A DNA stretch of 33,469 bases from NCBI GenBank assembly GCA_002496425.1, contig DAJS01000023.1, positions 216 to 33,684 on the forward strand, given 5' to 3'. This DNA comes from Acidilobaceae archaeon UBA162 (lineage in GTDB: Archaea > Thermoproteota > Thermoprotei_A > Sulfolobales > Acidilobaceae). Of the stretch, positions 22,026 to 30,035 are shown piece by piece (within the stretch, counting starts at the first letter, position 1; every line of letters begins with the position of its first letter). The notes under the pieces are model-generated. The model saw only the letters and a program-made list of their open reading frames with translations. It did not search any database and was not told where the DNA came from. The translations under genes and the position numbers were made by a program.

Positions 22026-23911
22026 ACCTCGTCCCACCCCTTCCCCTCCTTAACGACCTTTACTATGGCCTTGTATGGGCATATATCCGCGCAGACACCA
22101 CAGCCCGTGCAGAGGCTTGGATCTATCCACGCCTTCTTGTCGTCCTTGACAAGTATGGCAGGACATGAGAAGGCGTTGTAGCATATACCGCAGGCGGTGC
22201 ACTTGTCATCGACTACCTGGTATAGCGGTATTTGAACCCTCATCCTCCTTGCCTTCCTGACGGCTTCAAGCGCGCACGCCTTTCTGGCCACGGCAACGGC
22301 GGGTTTGCGCTCCTTGACCACATAATCCAGGGCCTCCATGAGCTTCTGCGTGGCACCCCTTAGGTCAAAGGGATCGAAGGTCACCACCTCCCTAACCCCA
22401 ACCCCCTTGGCTATCTCCTCTATACTCACGACCTCTGCTGGCTCCCCGGTAGCCCTGACACCGCTCCCTGGGTCTGGCTGCTCGCCTGTCATTGCTGTTG
22501 TCCTGTTGTCAAGAACAAGAACCAGCATAGGCGCGTTGTTATAGATGGCGTTTATCAGCGCGGGGACGGCTGCGTGGAAGAACGTAGAGTCGCCGACGAT
22601 GGCTATCGGCACCTGTCCTTCGACCGCCTGGGCGAGCCCGTTGGCCACGCCCACGCTGCCGCCCATCTCAAGTATTATGTCCTGCTCGCCGAAGGGTGGG
22701 TAAAGGCCAAGGCTATAACAGCCTATGTCGCCGCTGTATATGGCCTTGATCCTCAGTCCGTTTACTGCCCTCCTGAGCGCATAGAATGTGGCTCTATGTG
22801 GACACCCAGGGCAGAAGCTCGGCGGCCTCTGGGGCAGGTCCAGCTTCAACTCGTAGGTCTGGGGCTCCTGGTACGACAGTCCGAGGAAGGCCCTTACGGC
22901 CTTTCTAACCCTGCTTAGCGTCAGCTCGCCTACAAGGCCTACGAGGTCCTTACCACGCACCCTGATGCCAAGTCTCTCATCAGTCACCAACGCCTTGACC
23001 TGGTTCTCGATAACAGGCTCTAGCTCCTCGACCACTAAGACCTCGTCAACATCGCTTAGTAGCTTGGTCACGAGCCCCTTCGGTAGGGGCACGGGCGTTG
23101 AGAGCTTAAGGACCTTGACGTCCTTAACCTCTACCTCGTCCAGGGCCTCCTTAACGTACTGGTATGCGATCCCACCAGCTATTATCGCCCTCCTCCCCTC
23201 GCCCTCAACAGCGTTGACGCTCTCGAGCTCTGAGAACAGCCTCTCGATCTCCTCCCACTTAGATATCAACTTCTCCCTCTGCTGCCTGGCAACCGCCGGA
23301 ACCAGCGCCAGGCCCTGGGACTTAGCGAAGGTCCCCTTAGTCCTTGGCGGCCTCAGCGGGCCAAGGATCACGGGGGCCCTGGTGTGCGAGACCCTGGTGG
23401 TGCTTACCATGAGGAAGGGGTGTGACAGCTTCTCACTAAGTTCCATGCCCAAAACCGTGAGGTCCTTGGCGTCCTGAGGGTCTGAGGGCGTCAGCACTGG
23501 AACGTAGGACATTAGTCCGTAGTATCTGTCATCCTGCTCGTTCTGGCTGCTCCACATGCTGGGGTCGTTGGCTACAAATATCAGCATACCGCCCTTGACG
23601 CCGGTGTAGGCTATGCTCATCAGCGCGTCAGCAGCCACGTTCAGGCCGACGTGCTTCATCGTTGCCATGCTCCTTACGCCCAGCAGCGAGGCGCCGTAGG
23701 CGGCCTCCACGGCTACCTTCTCGTTGGAGCTCCACTCAACATAGATGCCAACCTCCTTGGCTACATCAGCTAGCGCCTCAATGACCTCAGTTGATGGAGT
23801 ACCGGGGTAGCCGGAGGCGAAGCCCCCTCCAGCCTCAAGGAAGCCCCTGGCGACGGCCTCGTTACCCATAAGCAGCTCCGTGGTGCCAGCGTGACCCAAC
23901 AGGCGATACAA
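22016..23911 (-). CDS. iorA: Indolepyruvate ferredoxin oxidoreductase, alpha subunit
   Basis: A 631-residue thiamine-diphosphate and iron-sulfur enzyme. Domains in order: an N-terminal pyrimidine-binding domain (GNEAVARGFLEAGGGFASGYPGTPST by position, residues about 16-41), a middle transketolase C-like domain, a TPP-binding domain with FCPGCPHR and GDSTFFHAAVPALINAIYNNAP (about 440-470), and a C-terminal two-cluster ferredoxin domain (CTACGICYNAFSC, CTGCGVCADICPY). It is oxygen-sensitive in relatives and fits anaerobic amino-acid fermentation. TTG 23911 lies 12 bases from the start predicted by the TATATA element. It forms an operon with iorB. Confidence 0.95.
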   Translation of the reverse strand: MYRLLGHAGTTELLMGNEAVARGFLEAGGGFASGYPGTPSTEVIEALADVAKEVGIYVEWSSNEKVAVEAAYGASLLGVRSMATMKHVGLNVAADALMSIAYTGVKGGMLIFVANDPSMWSSQNEQDDRYYGLMSYVPVLTPSDPQDAKDLTVLGMELSEKLSHPFLMVSTTRVSHTRAPVILGPLRPPRTKGTFAKSQGLALVPAVARQQREKLISKWEEIERLFSELESVNAVEGEGRRAIIAGGIAYQYVKEALDEVEVKDVKVLKLSTPVPLPKGLVTKLLSDVDEVLVVEELEPVIENQVKALVTDERLGIRVRGKDLVGLVGELTLSRVRKAVRAFLGLSYQEPQTYELKLDLPQRPPSFCPGCPHRATFYALRRAVNGLRIKAIYSGDIGCYSLGLYPPFGEQDIILEMGGSVGVANGLAQAVEGQVPIAIVGDSTFFHAAVPALINAIYNNAPMLVLVLDNRTTAMTGEQPDPGSGVRATGEPAEVVSIEEIAKGVGVREVVTFDPFDLRGATQKLMEALDYVVKERKPAVAVARKACALEAVRKARRMRVQIPLYQVVDDKCTACGICYNAFSCPAILVKDDKKAWIDPSLCTGCGVCADICPYKAIVKVVKEGKGWDEVWM

Positions 23912-23941
23912 TAGGGAATCCCAGGTCTTATTCAGGATCTG

Positions 23942-23953
23942 GAAAATATATAG
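23942..23953 (-). promoter_or_regulatory. TATA element of iorA
   Basis: Reads CTATATATTTTC on the minus strand, centred about 37 bases before TTG 23911. It is one of the clearest TATA matches in the window. Confidence 0.6.
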
Positions 23954-23958
23954 GGTTG

Positions 23959-24366
23959 TTAGTGCAGCCTATTAAGCTGACCTTTTCCCTCTCCTGTCCC
24001 TCTGCCCTCTAGCAGGTAGATCAGCCTGCCACCACCATCTAGCTCAACTATGACGCATCTCCTGGGCACAAACATAGTGGCTGCCATGAAGGCAGCGAAG
24101 GCCAGGGCAAGGTCTATGCCAATCACCGCTACCTCAACAGCGAAGCCATAGCCCCTCACGGGACCCCAGGGAGGGATCTGCCAGAGGGACAGAACTAGGA
24201 GTAGCAGGGAGAGGACAAGCACTGTCACGGCTTTGGCGCCACCGATGATAATCTTGGACTCTGAGGCCCTGCCCCTGTGCTCTACCATCCTGCCGTCAGC
24301 AAGCCTCACGGCTACAGAGCCCTCGTGGCTCGAGTAGTCAACGGCGATGCCGTTAACCTTAGGCAA
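23959..24366 (-). CDS. Two-TM membrane protein of unknown function
   Basis: A 135-residue protein with a beta-rich N-terminus (GIAVDYSSHEGSVAVRLADG), two membrane segments (about residues 43-65, AVTVLVLSLLLLVLSLW, and 74-97, AVEVAVIGIDLALAFAAFMA) and a C-terminal strand pair (RCVIVELDGGGRLIYLLEG). Strands flanking a membrane hairpin recall bacterial PH-like membrane proteins, but this is only a shape resemblance. TTG 24366 is preferred to GTG 24384 because GGAGTG precedes it and the AT element at 24397-24404 predicts transcription near 24376. It lies divergent from the M28 peptidase and 47 bases upstream of iorA. Confidence 0.6.
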   Translation of the reverse strand: MPKVNGIAVDYSSHEGSVAVRLADGRMVEHRGRASESKIIIGGAKAVTVLVLSLLLLVLSLWQIPPWGPVRGYGFAVEVAVIGIDLALAFAAFMAATMFVPRRCVIVELDGGGRLIYLLEGRGTGEGKGQLNRLH

Positions 24367-24395
24367 GGCACTCCAAGGCCGCACAGCATAGGGGG

Positions 24396-24405
24396 GTTAT
24401 ATTGC
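24396..24405. promoter_or_regulatory. Shared AT element between the two-TM protein and M28 peptidase
   Basis: GTTATATTGC. Rightward it predicts a start near 24426, 10-16 bases before the peptidase start codons. Leftward it predicts a start near 24376, just before TTG 24366. Confidence 0.5.
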
Positions 24406-24441
24406 TCTAACCGCCTCCTGCCTCGGCAGTGGACTTTGGGC

Positions 24442-26169
24442 GTGCTGGAGGACCTAGGCGAGGCGTCTAGGATAGTCTCAGCCGCAATGAGGCTGGCTAG
24501 CGAGCACAGAGTCATAAGATATCTGACAGGGATAACCAGGTACAGCAGGATCCAGGGCACGGTGGGCCTGCTGGACGCGGCAAAGTATGTCGAGGATGTG
24601 TTACTGCAGGACGCTGGTGAGTCGCTGGAGGTTGAGATGGTCAAGTTTGGCGGCACTAATGTGCCCGACTGGGTCGGCGGGCCGACCGGCTGGGCCCTTG
24701 AGTCTGCTGAGGTAAGGGTAGGCAGCGTTGAGCTTAGGCTCGACGCACATCCCACATTAGTCGCCGCTCACTCGCCGCCGACGGAGGGCTGGATCTCGGG
24801 TGAGGCAGTTATTGTTGACAGGAACTGGTGGAGGCCGGAGCAGTACTCTAACGTGAAGGGAAAGGTAGTGGTCTCAAGCGGCAACCCGTACCTCGTGTAC
24901 AGGTTCTCCGTGGAGGCCGGAGCTGCTGCCGTGGCCCTCTATAGCCCCTCGGCCCCTGAGGACGCGGTGCCCTACAAGGGCCTCTTCCTCAGCCGCTCTG
25001 AGGCCCAGAGGTGGACCATACCTGCCGTGACCCTGCCTAGATCCCTGGTAAGAGACATAGAAGGCAAGACAGTCTCAATAAGGGTTGACGCGGACGTCAG
25101 GCGCGACCCGGGCTTCCCAATAGTGGTGGCATGGATAGGTGACAGGAACAGGCCAGGCCCGGCGGCCGTGGCCCACATATGTCATCCCACGCCTGGTGCC
25201 AACGACAACGCCAGCGGCTCCGCGGCCCTCATGGAGGCTGCCATGATGCTCTCCAGGGCCGTGGACAGCGGTACCATAGCTCAGCCTGAGCAGACCATCA
25301 GGTTCATCTGGACAGCAGAGTATACTGGGAGCTCAGTGGCCCTGCTCGGGCACCTGAAGGGACTAGTGACGGAGGTGATTAACCTTGACATGGTTGGGGT
25401 TGAGGAGGGAGGGGGCAATGGACCGCTGAGGGTGATAGCCAGCAGCGCCTCGGTTCCAGGCAGGGCTGACGCGGCCCTCTACATAGCCTCCTGGGCCGCC
25501 TCGAGAGCCATGGGGCTCAGGCGTCCCCTGATAGCCCCCTACGAGAGCGGCAGTGACCATGACATAGCCATAGCCTACGGGCTGCCGGCGACCATGATGA
25601 ACCAGTGGCCTGACGAGGCCTACCATACCGACATGGACGACGTCAACAGGATATCGAGACGCCAGGTCGTCATGGCATCCCTCTCCACGCTGACAGCACT
25701 CCACATGCTCTCCCGTGGCTTGCCTGACCCAAACTACTTCAGGTCAAGACTAGTGGAAGAGATAACCTCAATGAGACTCGTCGAGGGCGACGAGGTAGGC
25801 GCTGCCCTGGCAGCCTCAGCCCTGGCCCAGAGGCTCGGCCTCCAGCCTATGGCGCAGCCGCCCTCTGAGTGGTCGCCGCAGGGAGACGAGAGATTAACCT
25901 CAAGACCCCCCGCCGTAGCCTCGATAGCCTACGTGGCCAGGAGGAGCCCTGACGCCGCCTCGAGGATAGAGGAGATCCTGGAGCGCTCTGAGCCCATGGC
26001 CCGTAGCGCCTACCTCTATGAGGGCCTGTTCCTGATGGGCCCCCAGGCCACGCTGAAGGAGGCCGTGACGATAATGGCGGCCGAGTATGGCACCAGGAAC
26101 GTCAGCGCCGACCTGTTCAGGCAGGTGCTCCAGCTGCTCGCCGACTCCAAGATAGTCGAGCTCGGCTGA
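24442..26169 (+). CDS. M28-family zinc aminopeptidase-like protein
   Basis: A 575-residue protein with a PA-like insert and an M28 peptidase core. Zinc and catalytic residues appear in ICHPTPGANDNASGSAA (His, Asp), WTAEYTGSS (Glu), INLDMVG (Asp), ESGSDHDIA and AYHTDMDDV (His), the pattern of bimetal aminopeptidases. A C-terminal part of about 130 residues (after 450) is helical and looks like a wHTH-sized extra domain, as in DUF4910 proteins. There is no signal peptide, so it likely acts inside the cell. GTG 24442 or TTG 24436 is the start; the longer frame from 24277 runs over the divergent gene. The EamA transporter follows by 40 bases without its own promoter. Confidence 0.82.
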   Translation: MLEDLGEASRIVSAAMRLASEHRVIRYLTGITRYSRIQGTVGLLDAAKYVEDVLLQDAGESLEVEMVKFGGTNVPDWVGGPTGWALESAEVRVGSVELRLDAHPTLVAAHSPPTEGWISGEAVIVDRNWWRPEQYSNVKGKVVVSSGNPYLVYRFSVEAGAAAVALYSPSAPEDAVPYKGLFLSRSEAQRWTIPAVTLPRSLVRDIEGKTVSIRVDADVRRDPGFPIVVAWIGDRNRPGPAAVAHICHPTPGANDNASGSAALMEAAMMLSRAVDSGTIAQPEQTIRFIWTAEYTGSSVALLGHLKGLVTEVINLDMVGVEEGGGNGPLRVIASSASVPGRADAALYIASWAASRAMGLRRPLIAPYESGSDHDIAIAYGLPATMMNQWPDEAYHTDMDDVNRISRRQVVMASLSTLTALHMLSRGLPDPNYFRSRLVEEITSMRLVEGDEVGAALAASALAQRLGLQPMAQPPSEWSPQGDERLTSRPPAVASIAYVARRSPDAASRIEEILERSEPMARSAYLYEGLFLMGPQATLKEAVTIMAAEYGTRNVSADLFRQVLQLLADSKIVELG

Positions 26170-26209
26170 ACTAGGCCCTGCGCTCCAAGGTCTTCCCGAG
26201 CTGAGTGCT

Positions 26210-27067
26210 ATGGGCTCAGGCCAGGGATCTAGACTAACGGACTACACGCTCCTAGCGGTGATAGCCGTCAGCGTCTCCACCGCTCCCATCTTCGTGCTAC
26301 TCAGTGATGCCCCAGGGGTAGCGGCGGCCACGTGGAGGCTCATAATATCAGCTGCCCTGATGCTGACTTCCTGGACACTTCTGGAGCGGGGCAAGAGACC
26401 ATCAAGGATGGCTGTCCCTCTCTCGGCAGTCTCAGGGGCCCTGTTGGCGATCCACTTCGACGCCTGGATGACAAGCCTCTACATAATTCCGGTCGGCGTG
26501 AGCACTTCTATAGTTGACTCCTACCCGGCCCTCGTGATCCTCCTTGGCAGCCGCACGCTGGGGGAGCACTACAGTGCGAGGCATCTTGTAGGCGCCACTC
26601 TGGCCATGGTTGGGGCAATGGCGCTATCCCTCGCCGACCCAGGCACCACCTACCTTAAGGGCACGGCCCTCGCGGCCCTGGGCATGGTAGCCATGGCTGG
26701 GTACGTGGTACTCGGGAGGAGCGTCAGGAGGTCCACCGGCCTGGCGACATATACTGCCATTGCCTACTCGTCAGGGGCCTTAGTTAGTGCCGCCATCGCG
26801 CTCTCCCTGGGCGTCCCCCTGCTGGGCTACGGCCTCAGGAGCTGGGAGTGCTTCCTGGCCCTGGCCCTAGTCCCTATGCTTGGCGGTCACACAGTTATGA
26901 ATTACCTCCTGGCCAGGAGGAGCTCCCTGGCGTCAAGCATAGCTGTGCTGGCTGAGCCAGTGGGCTCCTCGCTGCTGGCCTATGCAGTGCTCGGGCAGGG
27001 CCTAGGGGCTCAGCAGGTGGCCCTAATGGCTGTTGTGTTGCTGGGAGTAACTATGGTGGTCGCCTAG
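26210..27067 (+). CDS. EamA/DMT-family membrane transporter
   Basis: A 285-residue integral membrane protein with about ten hydrophobic segments in two EamA repeats (roughly residues 12-140 and 150-285). Such carriers export or import small metabolites, often amino acids or their derivatives. The conserved features include a PIFVLLS first helix, TSIVDSYPALVILL, and LAEPVGSSLLAYAVLGQ near the end of repeat two. ATG 26210 is used. Placed 40 bases after the M28 peptidase with no clear TATA between, so a peptide-degradation plus export pair is plausible (inference). Its stop shares CTAG with the convergent amidohydrolase. Confidence 0.88.
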   Translation: MGSGQGSRLTDYTLLAVIAVSVSTAPIFVLLSDAPGVAAATWRLIISAALMLTSWTLLERGKRPSRMAVPLSAVSGALLAIHFDAWMTSLYIIPVGVSTSIVDSYPALVILLGSRTLGEHYSARHLVGATLAMVGAMALSLADPGTTYLKGTALAALGMVAMAGYVVLGRSVRRSTGLATYTAIAYSSGALVSAAIALSLGVPLLGYGLRSWECFLALALVPMLGGHTVMNYLLARRSSLASSIAVLAEPVGSSLLAYAVLGQGLGAQQVALMAVVLLGVTMVVA

Positions 27068-28593
27068 GTCACTCTCCGGCCGCCCACATAGGTGGCCAGC
27101 ACTGAGAAGCGTCTGATCTCCTCAGGCGAGGCCTCCAGCGGGTCCCTATCAATTATGACTATATCGCCGAGCTTCCCAGGCTCCAGAGAGCCTAGCTCTG
27201 GGTCCCCCAGGACCTCCGCTGATCCCCTCGTGTAGAGGTCCAGGGCCTCAACTATCGAAAGCGAGGGCTTCAAAGCCGTAACGGCAGCGTAGATTGTCTC
27301 CCATGGACTCACTGGCTCCACCGGGGCGTCAGTGGAGAGCCCAACCGTAGCCCCAATATCAATCAGGTCCCTTACCCTGTAGGCATATCTTACCCTATCG
27401 CCGAGCCTATCCCTGAGCCAGGGGCTGTCGCTGAGCGCGAACCTCGGCTGCACGGCTACCCTCAGCCCCCTCATTCTCGGGAGCTGGTCGTCCCTAACCA
27501 CGGATGCGTGCTCTACCCTGAGCCTTTGGACAAGGTCAGGGCGGCCTTCAACAGCACCAAGTATCTCGTCAAGGGCTGCATCACCTATGGCATGTATAGC
27601 CACGTCAAGCGATCTGGCCTTCTCGAGCACCTCCCTCAGCTGGGCCGAGGTAACCAGCCTTGAACCCCTCGTGGATTGGTCGTCCGAGTAGGGCTCTGAC
27701 AGGTAGGCTGTCCTGGCGCCTAAGGATCCGTCAGCGAAAAGCTTCACTCCATTTATCTTTACCATGTCGTTACCGAAGCCCCTCGGAACTCCAAGGGCCG
27801 TGAGGAGCTCGAGCGCATCAGAGTCGAGATAGAGGCGCTTCCTTACTGTAGCCCTGCCTGCTACTGAGTCCTCCATTATTGGCCCCACCAGCTTGAGCGG
27901 GACGTTAATGAACCCAACCGCTGTGATTCCCTGCGATGCCACACTGACCTCCTCGTCCCTCACGTAGCCCATGTACTCCTCGGCCGGGGGCTCCAGCTCC
28001 CTTAGAACCTTCATCAGCAGCGACTCCCTGACTATTCCTGTAGGGCTCCCGTCAGGGCCGCGGTCAAGGTTAGGGTCATTAGATGACTCGAGACCCAGGG
28101 CCCTCAGAGCGGCCGTGTTGAGCACTCCCACGTGGCCGCAGATCCTTATCAGGAGCGTTGGCCTGTCCGGAACAACGTCGTCTATGTCACGACTTGTTGG
28201 CATCCTCTTGTCAGGGAACTCCTCTTGATCCCAGCCCCTCCCTATTATAGTCGAGCCCGTCCACCTTGAGGCGAACTCCCTGACCCTTGACCTTAGCTCC
28301 TCAACGCTCTTCACGCCTTTCAGGTCAAGGGTTCTGGAAGAGAGGGCGAGGCCTGTGAGGTGCATGTGCGCGTCTATCAGGCCTGGCAGCGCCACCCCCC
28401 TGCTTACGTCTACCTCCTCGCATGCCACCACCTTGCAGAACCCCTCGACTACATAAGGGTCACCGGCATAGGCCACGCGGCCGTTAACTATTAGGACCGA
28501 GTTGACTGTCCTAGGCGGCCTGAAGCCCAGGTAGACCCTGCCGAAAAGCGCTAGAGCCTGGGGCGTCTCCCTCAACTTGTATACATCCGCCAA
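27064..28593 (-). CDS. YtcJ-like amidohydrolase
   Basis: A 509-residue amidohydrolase of the Amidohydro_3/YtcJ group. Metal ligands are seen in GLIDAHMHLTG (H76, H78), a likely carboxylated lysine in INGVKLFADGSLGARTA, VAIHAIGDAAL, LRVEHASVV and GLSTDAPVEPVSPWE (metal Asp). The N- and C-terminal beta-sandwich (LIVNGRVAYAG; LGDIVIIDRDPLE) is standard. Members cleave amide or formyl bonds; the substrate is not predictable. TTG 28593 coincides with the start predicted from the AT element shared with the DUF4010 gene, so leaderless. Tail-to-tail with the EamA gene on one CTAG. Confidence 0.88.
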   Translation of the reverse strand: MADVYKLRETPQALALFGRVYLGFRPPRTVNSVLIVNGRVAYAGDPYVVEGFCKVVACEEVDVSRGVALPGLIDAHMHLTGLALSSRTLDLKGVKSVEELRSRVREFASRWTGSTIIGRGWDQEEFPDKRMPTSRDIDDVVPDRPTLLIRICGHVGVLNTAALRALGLESSNDPNLDRGPDGSPTGIVRESLLMKVLRELEPPAEEYMGYVRDEEVSVASQGITAVGFINVPLKLVGPIMEDSVAGRATVRKRLYLDSDALELLTALGVPRGFGNDMVKINGVKLFADGSLGARTAYLSEPYSDDQSTRGSRLVTSAQLREVLEKARSLDVAIHAIGDAALDEILGAVEGRPDLVQRLRVEHASVVRDDQLPRMRGLRVAVQPRFALSDSPWLRDRLGDRVRYAYRVRDLIDIGATVGLSTDAPVEPVSPWETIYAAVTALKPSLSIVEALDLYTRGSAEVLGDPELGSLEPGKLGDIVIIDRDPLEASPEEIRRFSVLATYVGGRRVT

Positions 28594-28608
28594 GCTGAGG
28601 CTCTCTGT

Positions 28609-28619
28609 CTTAATATACT
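28609..28619. promoter_or_regulatory. Shared AT element between amidohydrolase and DUF4010 genes
   Basis: CTTAATATACT. Rightward it predicts a start near 28640, before GGAGGATG and TTG 28654. Leftward it predicts a start near 28589, at TTG 28593. Confidence 0.55.
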
Positions 28620-28653
28620 ACAGTAGGCCTCAGAGGAGCTGGAGGATGCCACT

Positions 28654-29895
28654 TTGCATCAGCTCTCCCTGCTGTCACTGCTGATGGCAATAGGCATCGG
28701 GGCCATAGTGGGCCTTGTGAACGAGTACAGGAAAATAACTGGTGCCAAGATCTTCATGGGCCTCAGGACCTCCATATTCACCTCAATGTTTGGCTATGTC
28801 ATAGTGGCCCTCTATGAGTACCTCAACAGCCCACTCATAATAGTCACGGGGTTCCTAGCGATAACGGTAGTGGCTGCCAGCATCTACATCGAGAGGGCCA
28901 GGGCGACAAAGATACTTGGAGCCACAACTTACGTAAGCATGTTCTTGGTGTTCGTCGATGGAGTCCTCGTAGGGCTCGGCGACTACCTGATAGCGACAGC
29001 AATCTCGGTCATCGTTGCCACGCTGAGCTTCTACAAGACTCAACTCCTCAGCGCCATCAAGAAGATAAGGAGGGAAGAGCTTCTGGCACTCCTTGACCTG
29101 CTAGTCATATCACTGGTAATTCTCCCGCTCCTTCCCAACAGATACATAGGACCCATGGGGTTCTTCAACCCCTACCAGTTCTGGCTCGTGGTCGTGGTAG
29201 TCTCACTGATCTTCTTCGGCGAGTACATTACGCTCAGGGCCTCCAAGAGGGGGCTCCTAGCCTTCAGTATAATAGGAGGTCTTGTTTCCAGCACCACCGT
29301 GACCCTCAGCCTCATAGATCTGACCAACAGGTCGAGGGGCTACGGGAGAAGCCTGGCTCTCAATACGCTCATATCCAACATACCCCTGGCCCTCATACAG
29401 GTCCTGGCGGCCGTCTACTTCACCACCTACTCCTTCCCCTTAACTGCTATGGTGGCCGTGCCTGCCCTGGCCCTCACGATGGTTCTGGTCGTCCTGGCAG
29501 TGGTAACCTGGAGGGAGCTGAGCCCTACAGGGCTTGAGACCCCTACCTCTCCCCTTCCTTTCAGGAAGATTATCGAGTTCGCACTGCTTCTGTTTGTGAT
29601 AATTGCGGCGGCCAGAGTGGTAGTCAGAGTGGCGCCAAACCTGCTCCTGCTGACCACGGTGTTCAGCGCTCTTGCCAACGTGCTTGGCATTGCTGTGGCC
29701 ATAGGCGAACTCTACGTCAAGGGCCTCATAGGGCTCCACACAGCTGTTGAGCTGCTCACCATCAGCCTGGCCACGGGGGTAGCTGAGAAGGCCCTGCTGG
29801 CCCTCCTGGCCAGGGACAGAGTCTATGTGCTCCTGGTGGCTATGGGCTCTGTAGCCCTCGCGGCGCTTACCATGGCTGTTGCTCTGGCGCTCTGA
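28654..29895 (+). CDS. MgtC-like / DUF4010 integral membrane protein
   Basis: A 413-residue protein with about 11-12 membrane segments. The N-terminal IGIGAIVGLVNEYRK matches the MgtC/SapB-type first helix and loop, and YIGPMGFFNPYQFWLVVVVVS is the DUF4010 signature region (residues about 165-185). The second half, with SIIGGLVSSTTVTLSL, also fits DUF4010. The function of the family is unknown; links to divalent cation handling are only by MgtC similarity. TTG 28654 has GGAGGATG about eight bases before it. Own promoter from the shared AT element. No neighbour points to a pathway. Confidence 0.82.
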   Translation: MHQLSLLSLLMAIGIGAIVGLVNEYRKITGAKIFMGLRTSIFTSMFGYVIVALYEYLNSPLIIVTGFLAITVVAASIYIERARATKILGATTYVSMFLVFVDGVLVGLGDYLIATAISVIVATLSFYKTQLLSAIKKIRREELLALLDLLVISLVILPLLPNRYIGPMGFFNPYQFWLVVVVVSLIFFGEYITLRASKRGLLAFSIIGGLVSSTTVTLSLIDLTNRSRGYGRSLALNTLISNIPLALIQVLAAVYFTTYSFPLTAMVAVPALALTMVLVVLAVVTWRELSPTGLETPTSPLPFRKIIEFALLLFVIIAAARVVVRVAPNLLLLTTVFSALANVLGIAVAIGELYVKGLIGLHTAVELLTISLATGVAEKALLALLARDRVYVLLVAMGSVALAALTMAVALAL

Positions 29896-30008
29896 TCCGG
29901 CGAGCTAAGAGCGGCTTCGCCCTAGGGCCTTATGTGCCCAGTATTATTGTACCTGTGAGTCCGCTATTGTGAGAGGCTGAGACCACCTACTTGTACATAT
30001 TAGGTCCT

Positions 30009-30016
30009 GATATAAC
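30009..30016 (+). promoter_or_regulatory. TATA element of radA
   Basis: GATATAAC, centred about 24 bases before GTG 30036. It implies a leaderless radA mRNA and excludes TTG 29991 as the start. Confidence 0.6.
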
Positions 30017-30035
30017 AGTACCTAGGGAACCGAAA

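Noticed and set aside
22965..23477. 170-residue Ser/Thr/Leu-rich frame antisense to iorA
   Set aside because: It is a low-complexity shadow of iorA codons (GAG, GAC and AGG read backwards) with no recognisable motif.
24277..24435. Longer N-terminus for the M28 peptidase
   Set aside because: It would run over the divergent gene and through the shared promoter element.
29991..30035. Longer RadA starting at TTG 29991
   Set aside because: It would place the TATA element GATATAAC within the gene; GTG 30036 gives the Sulfolobus RadA length.
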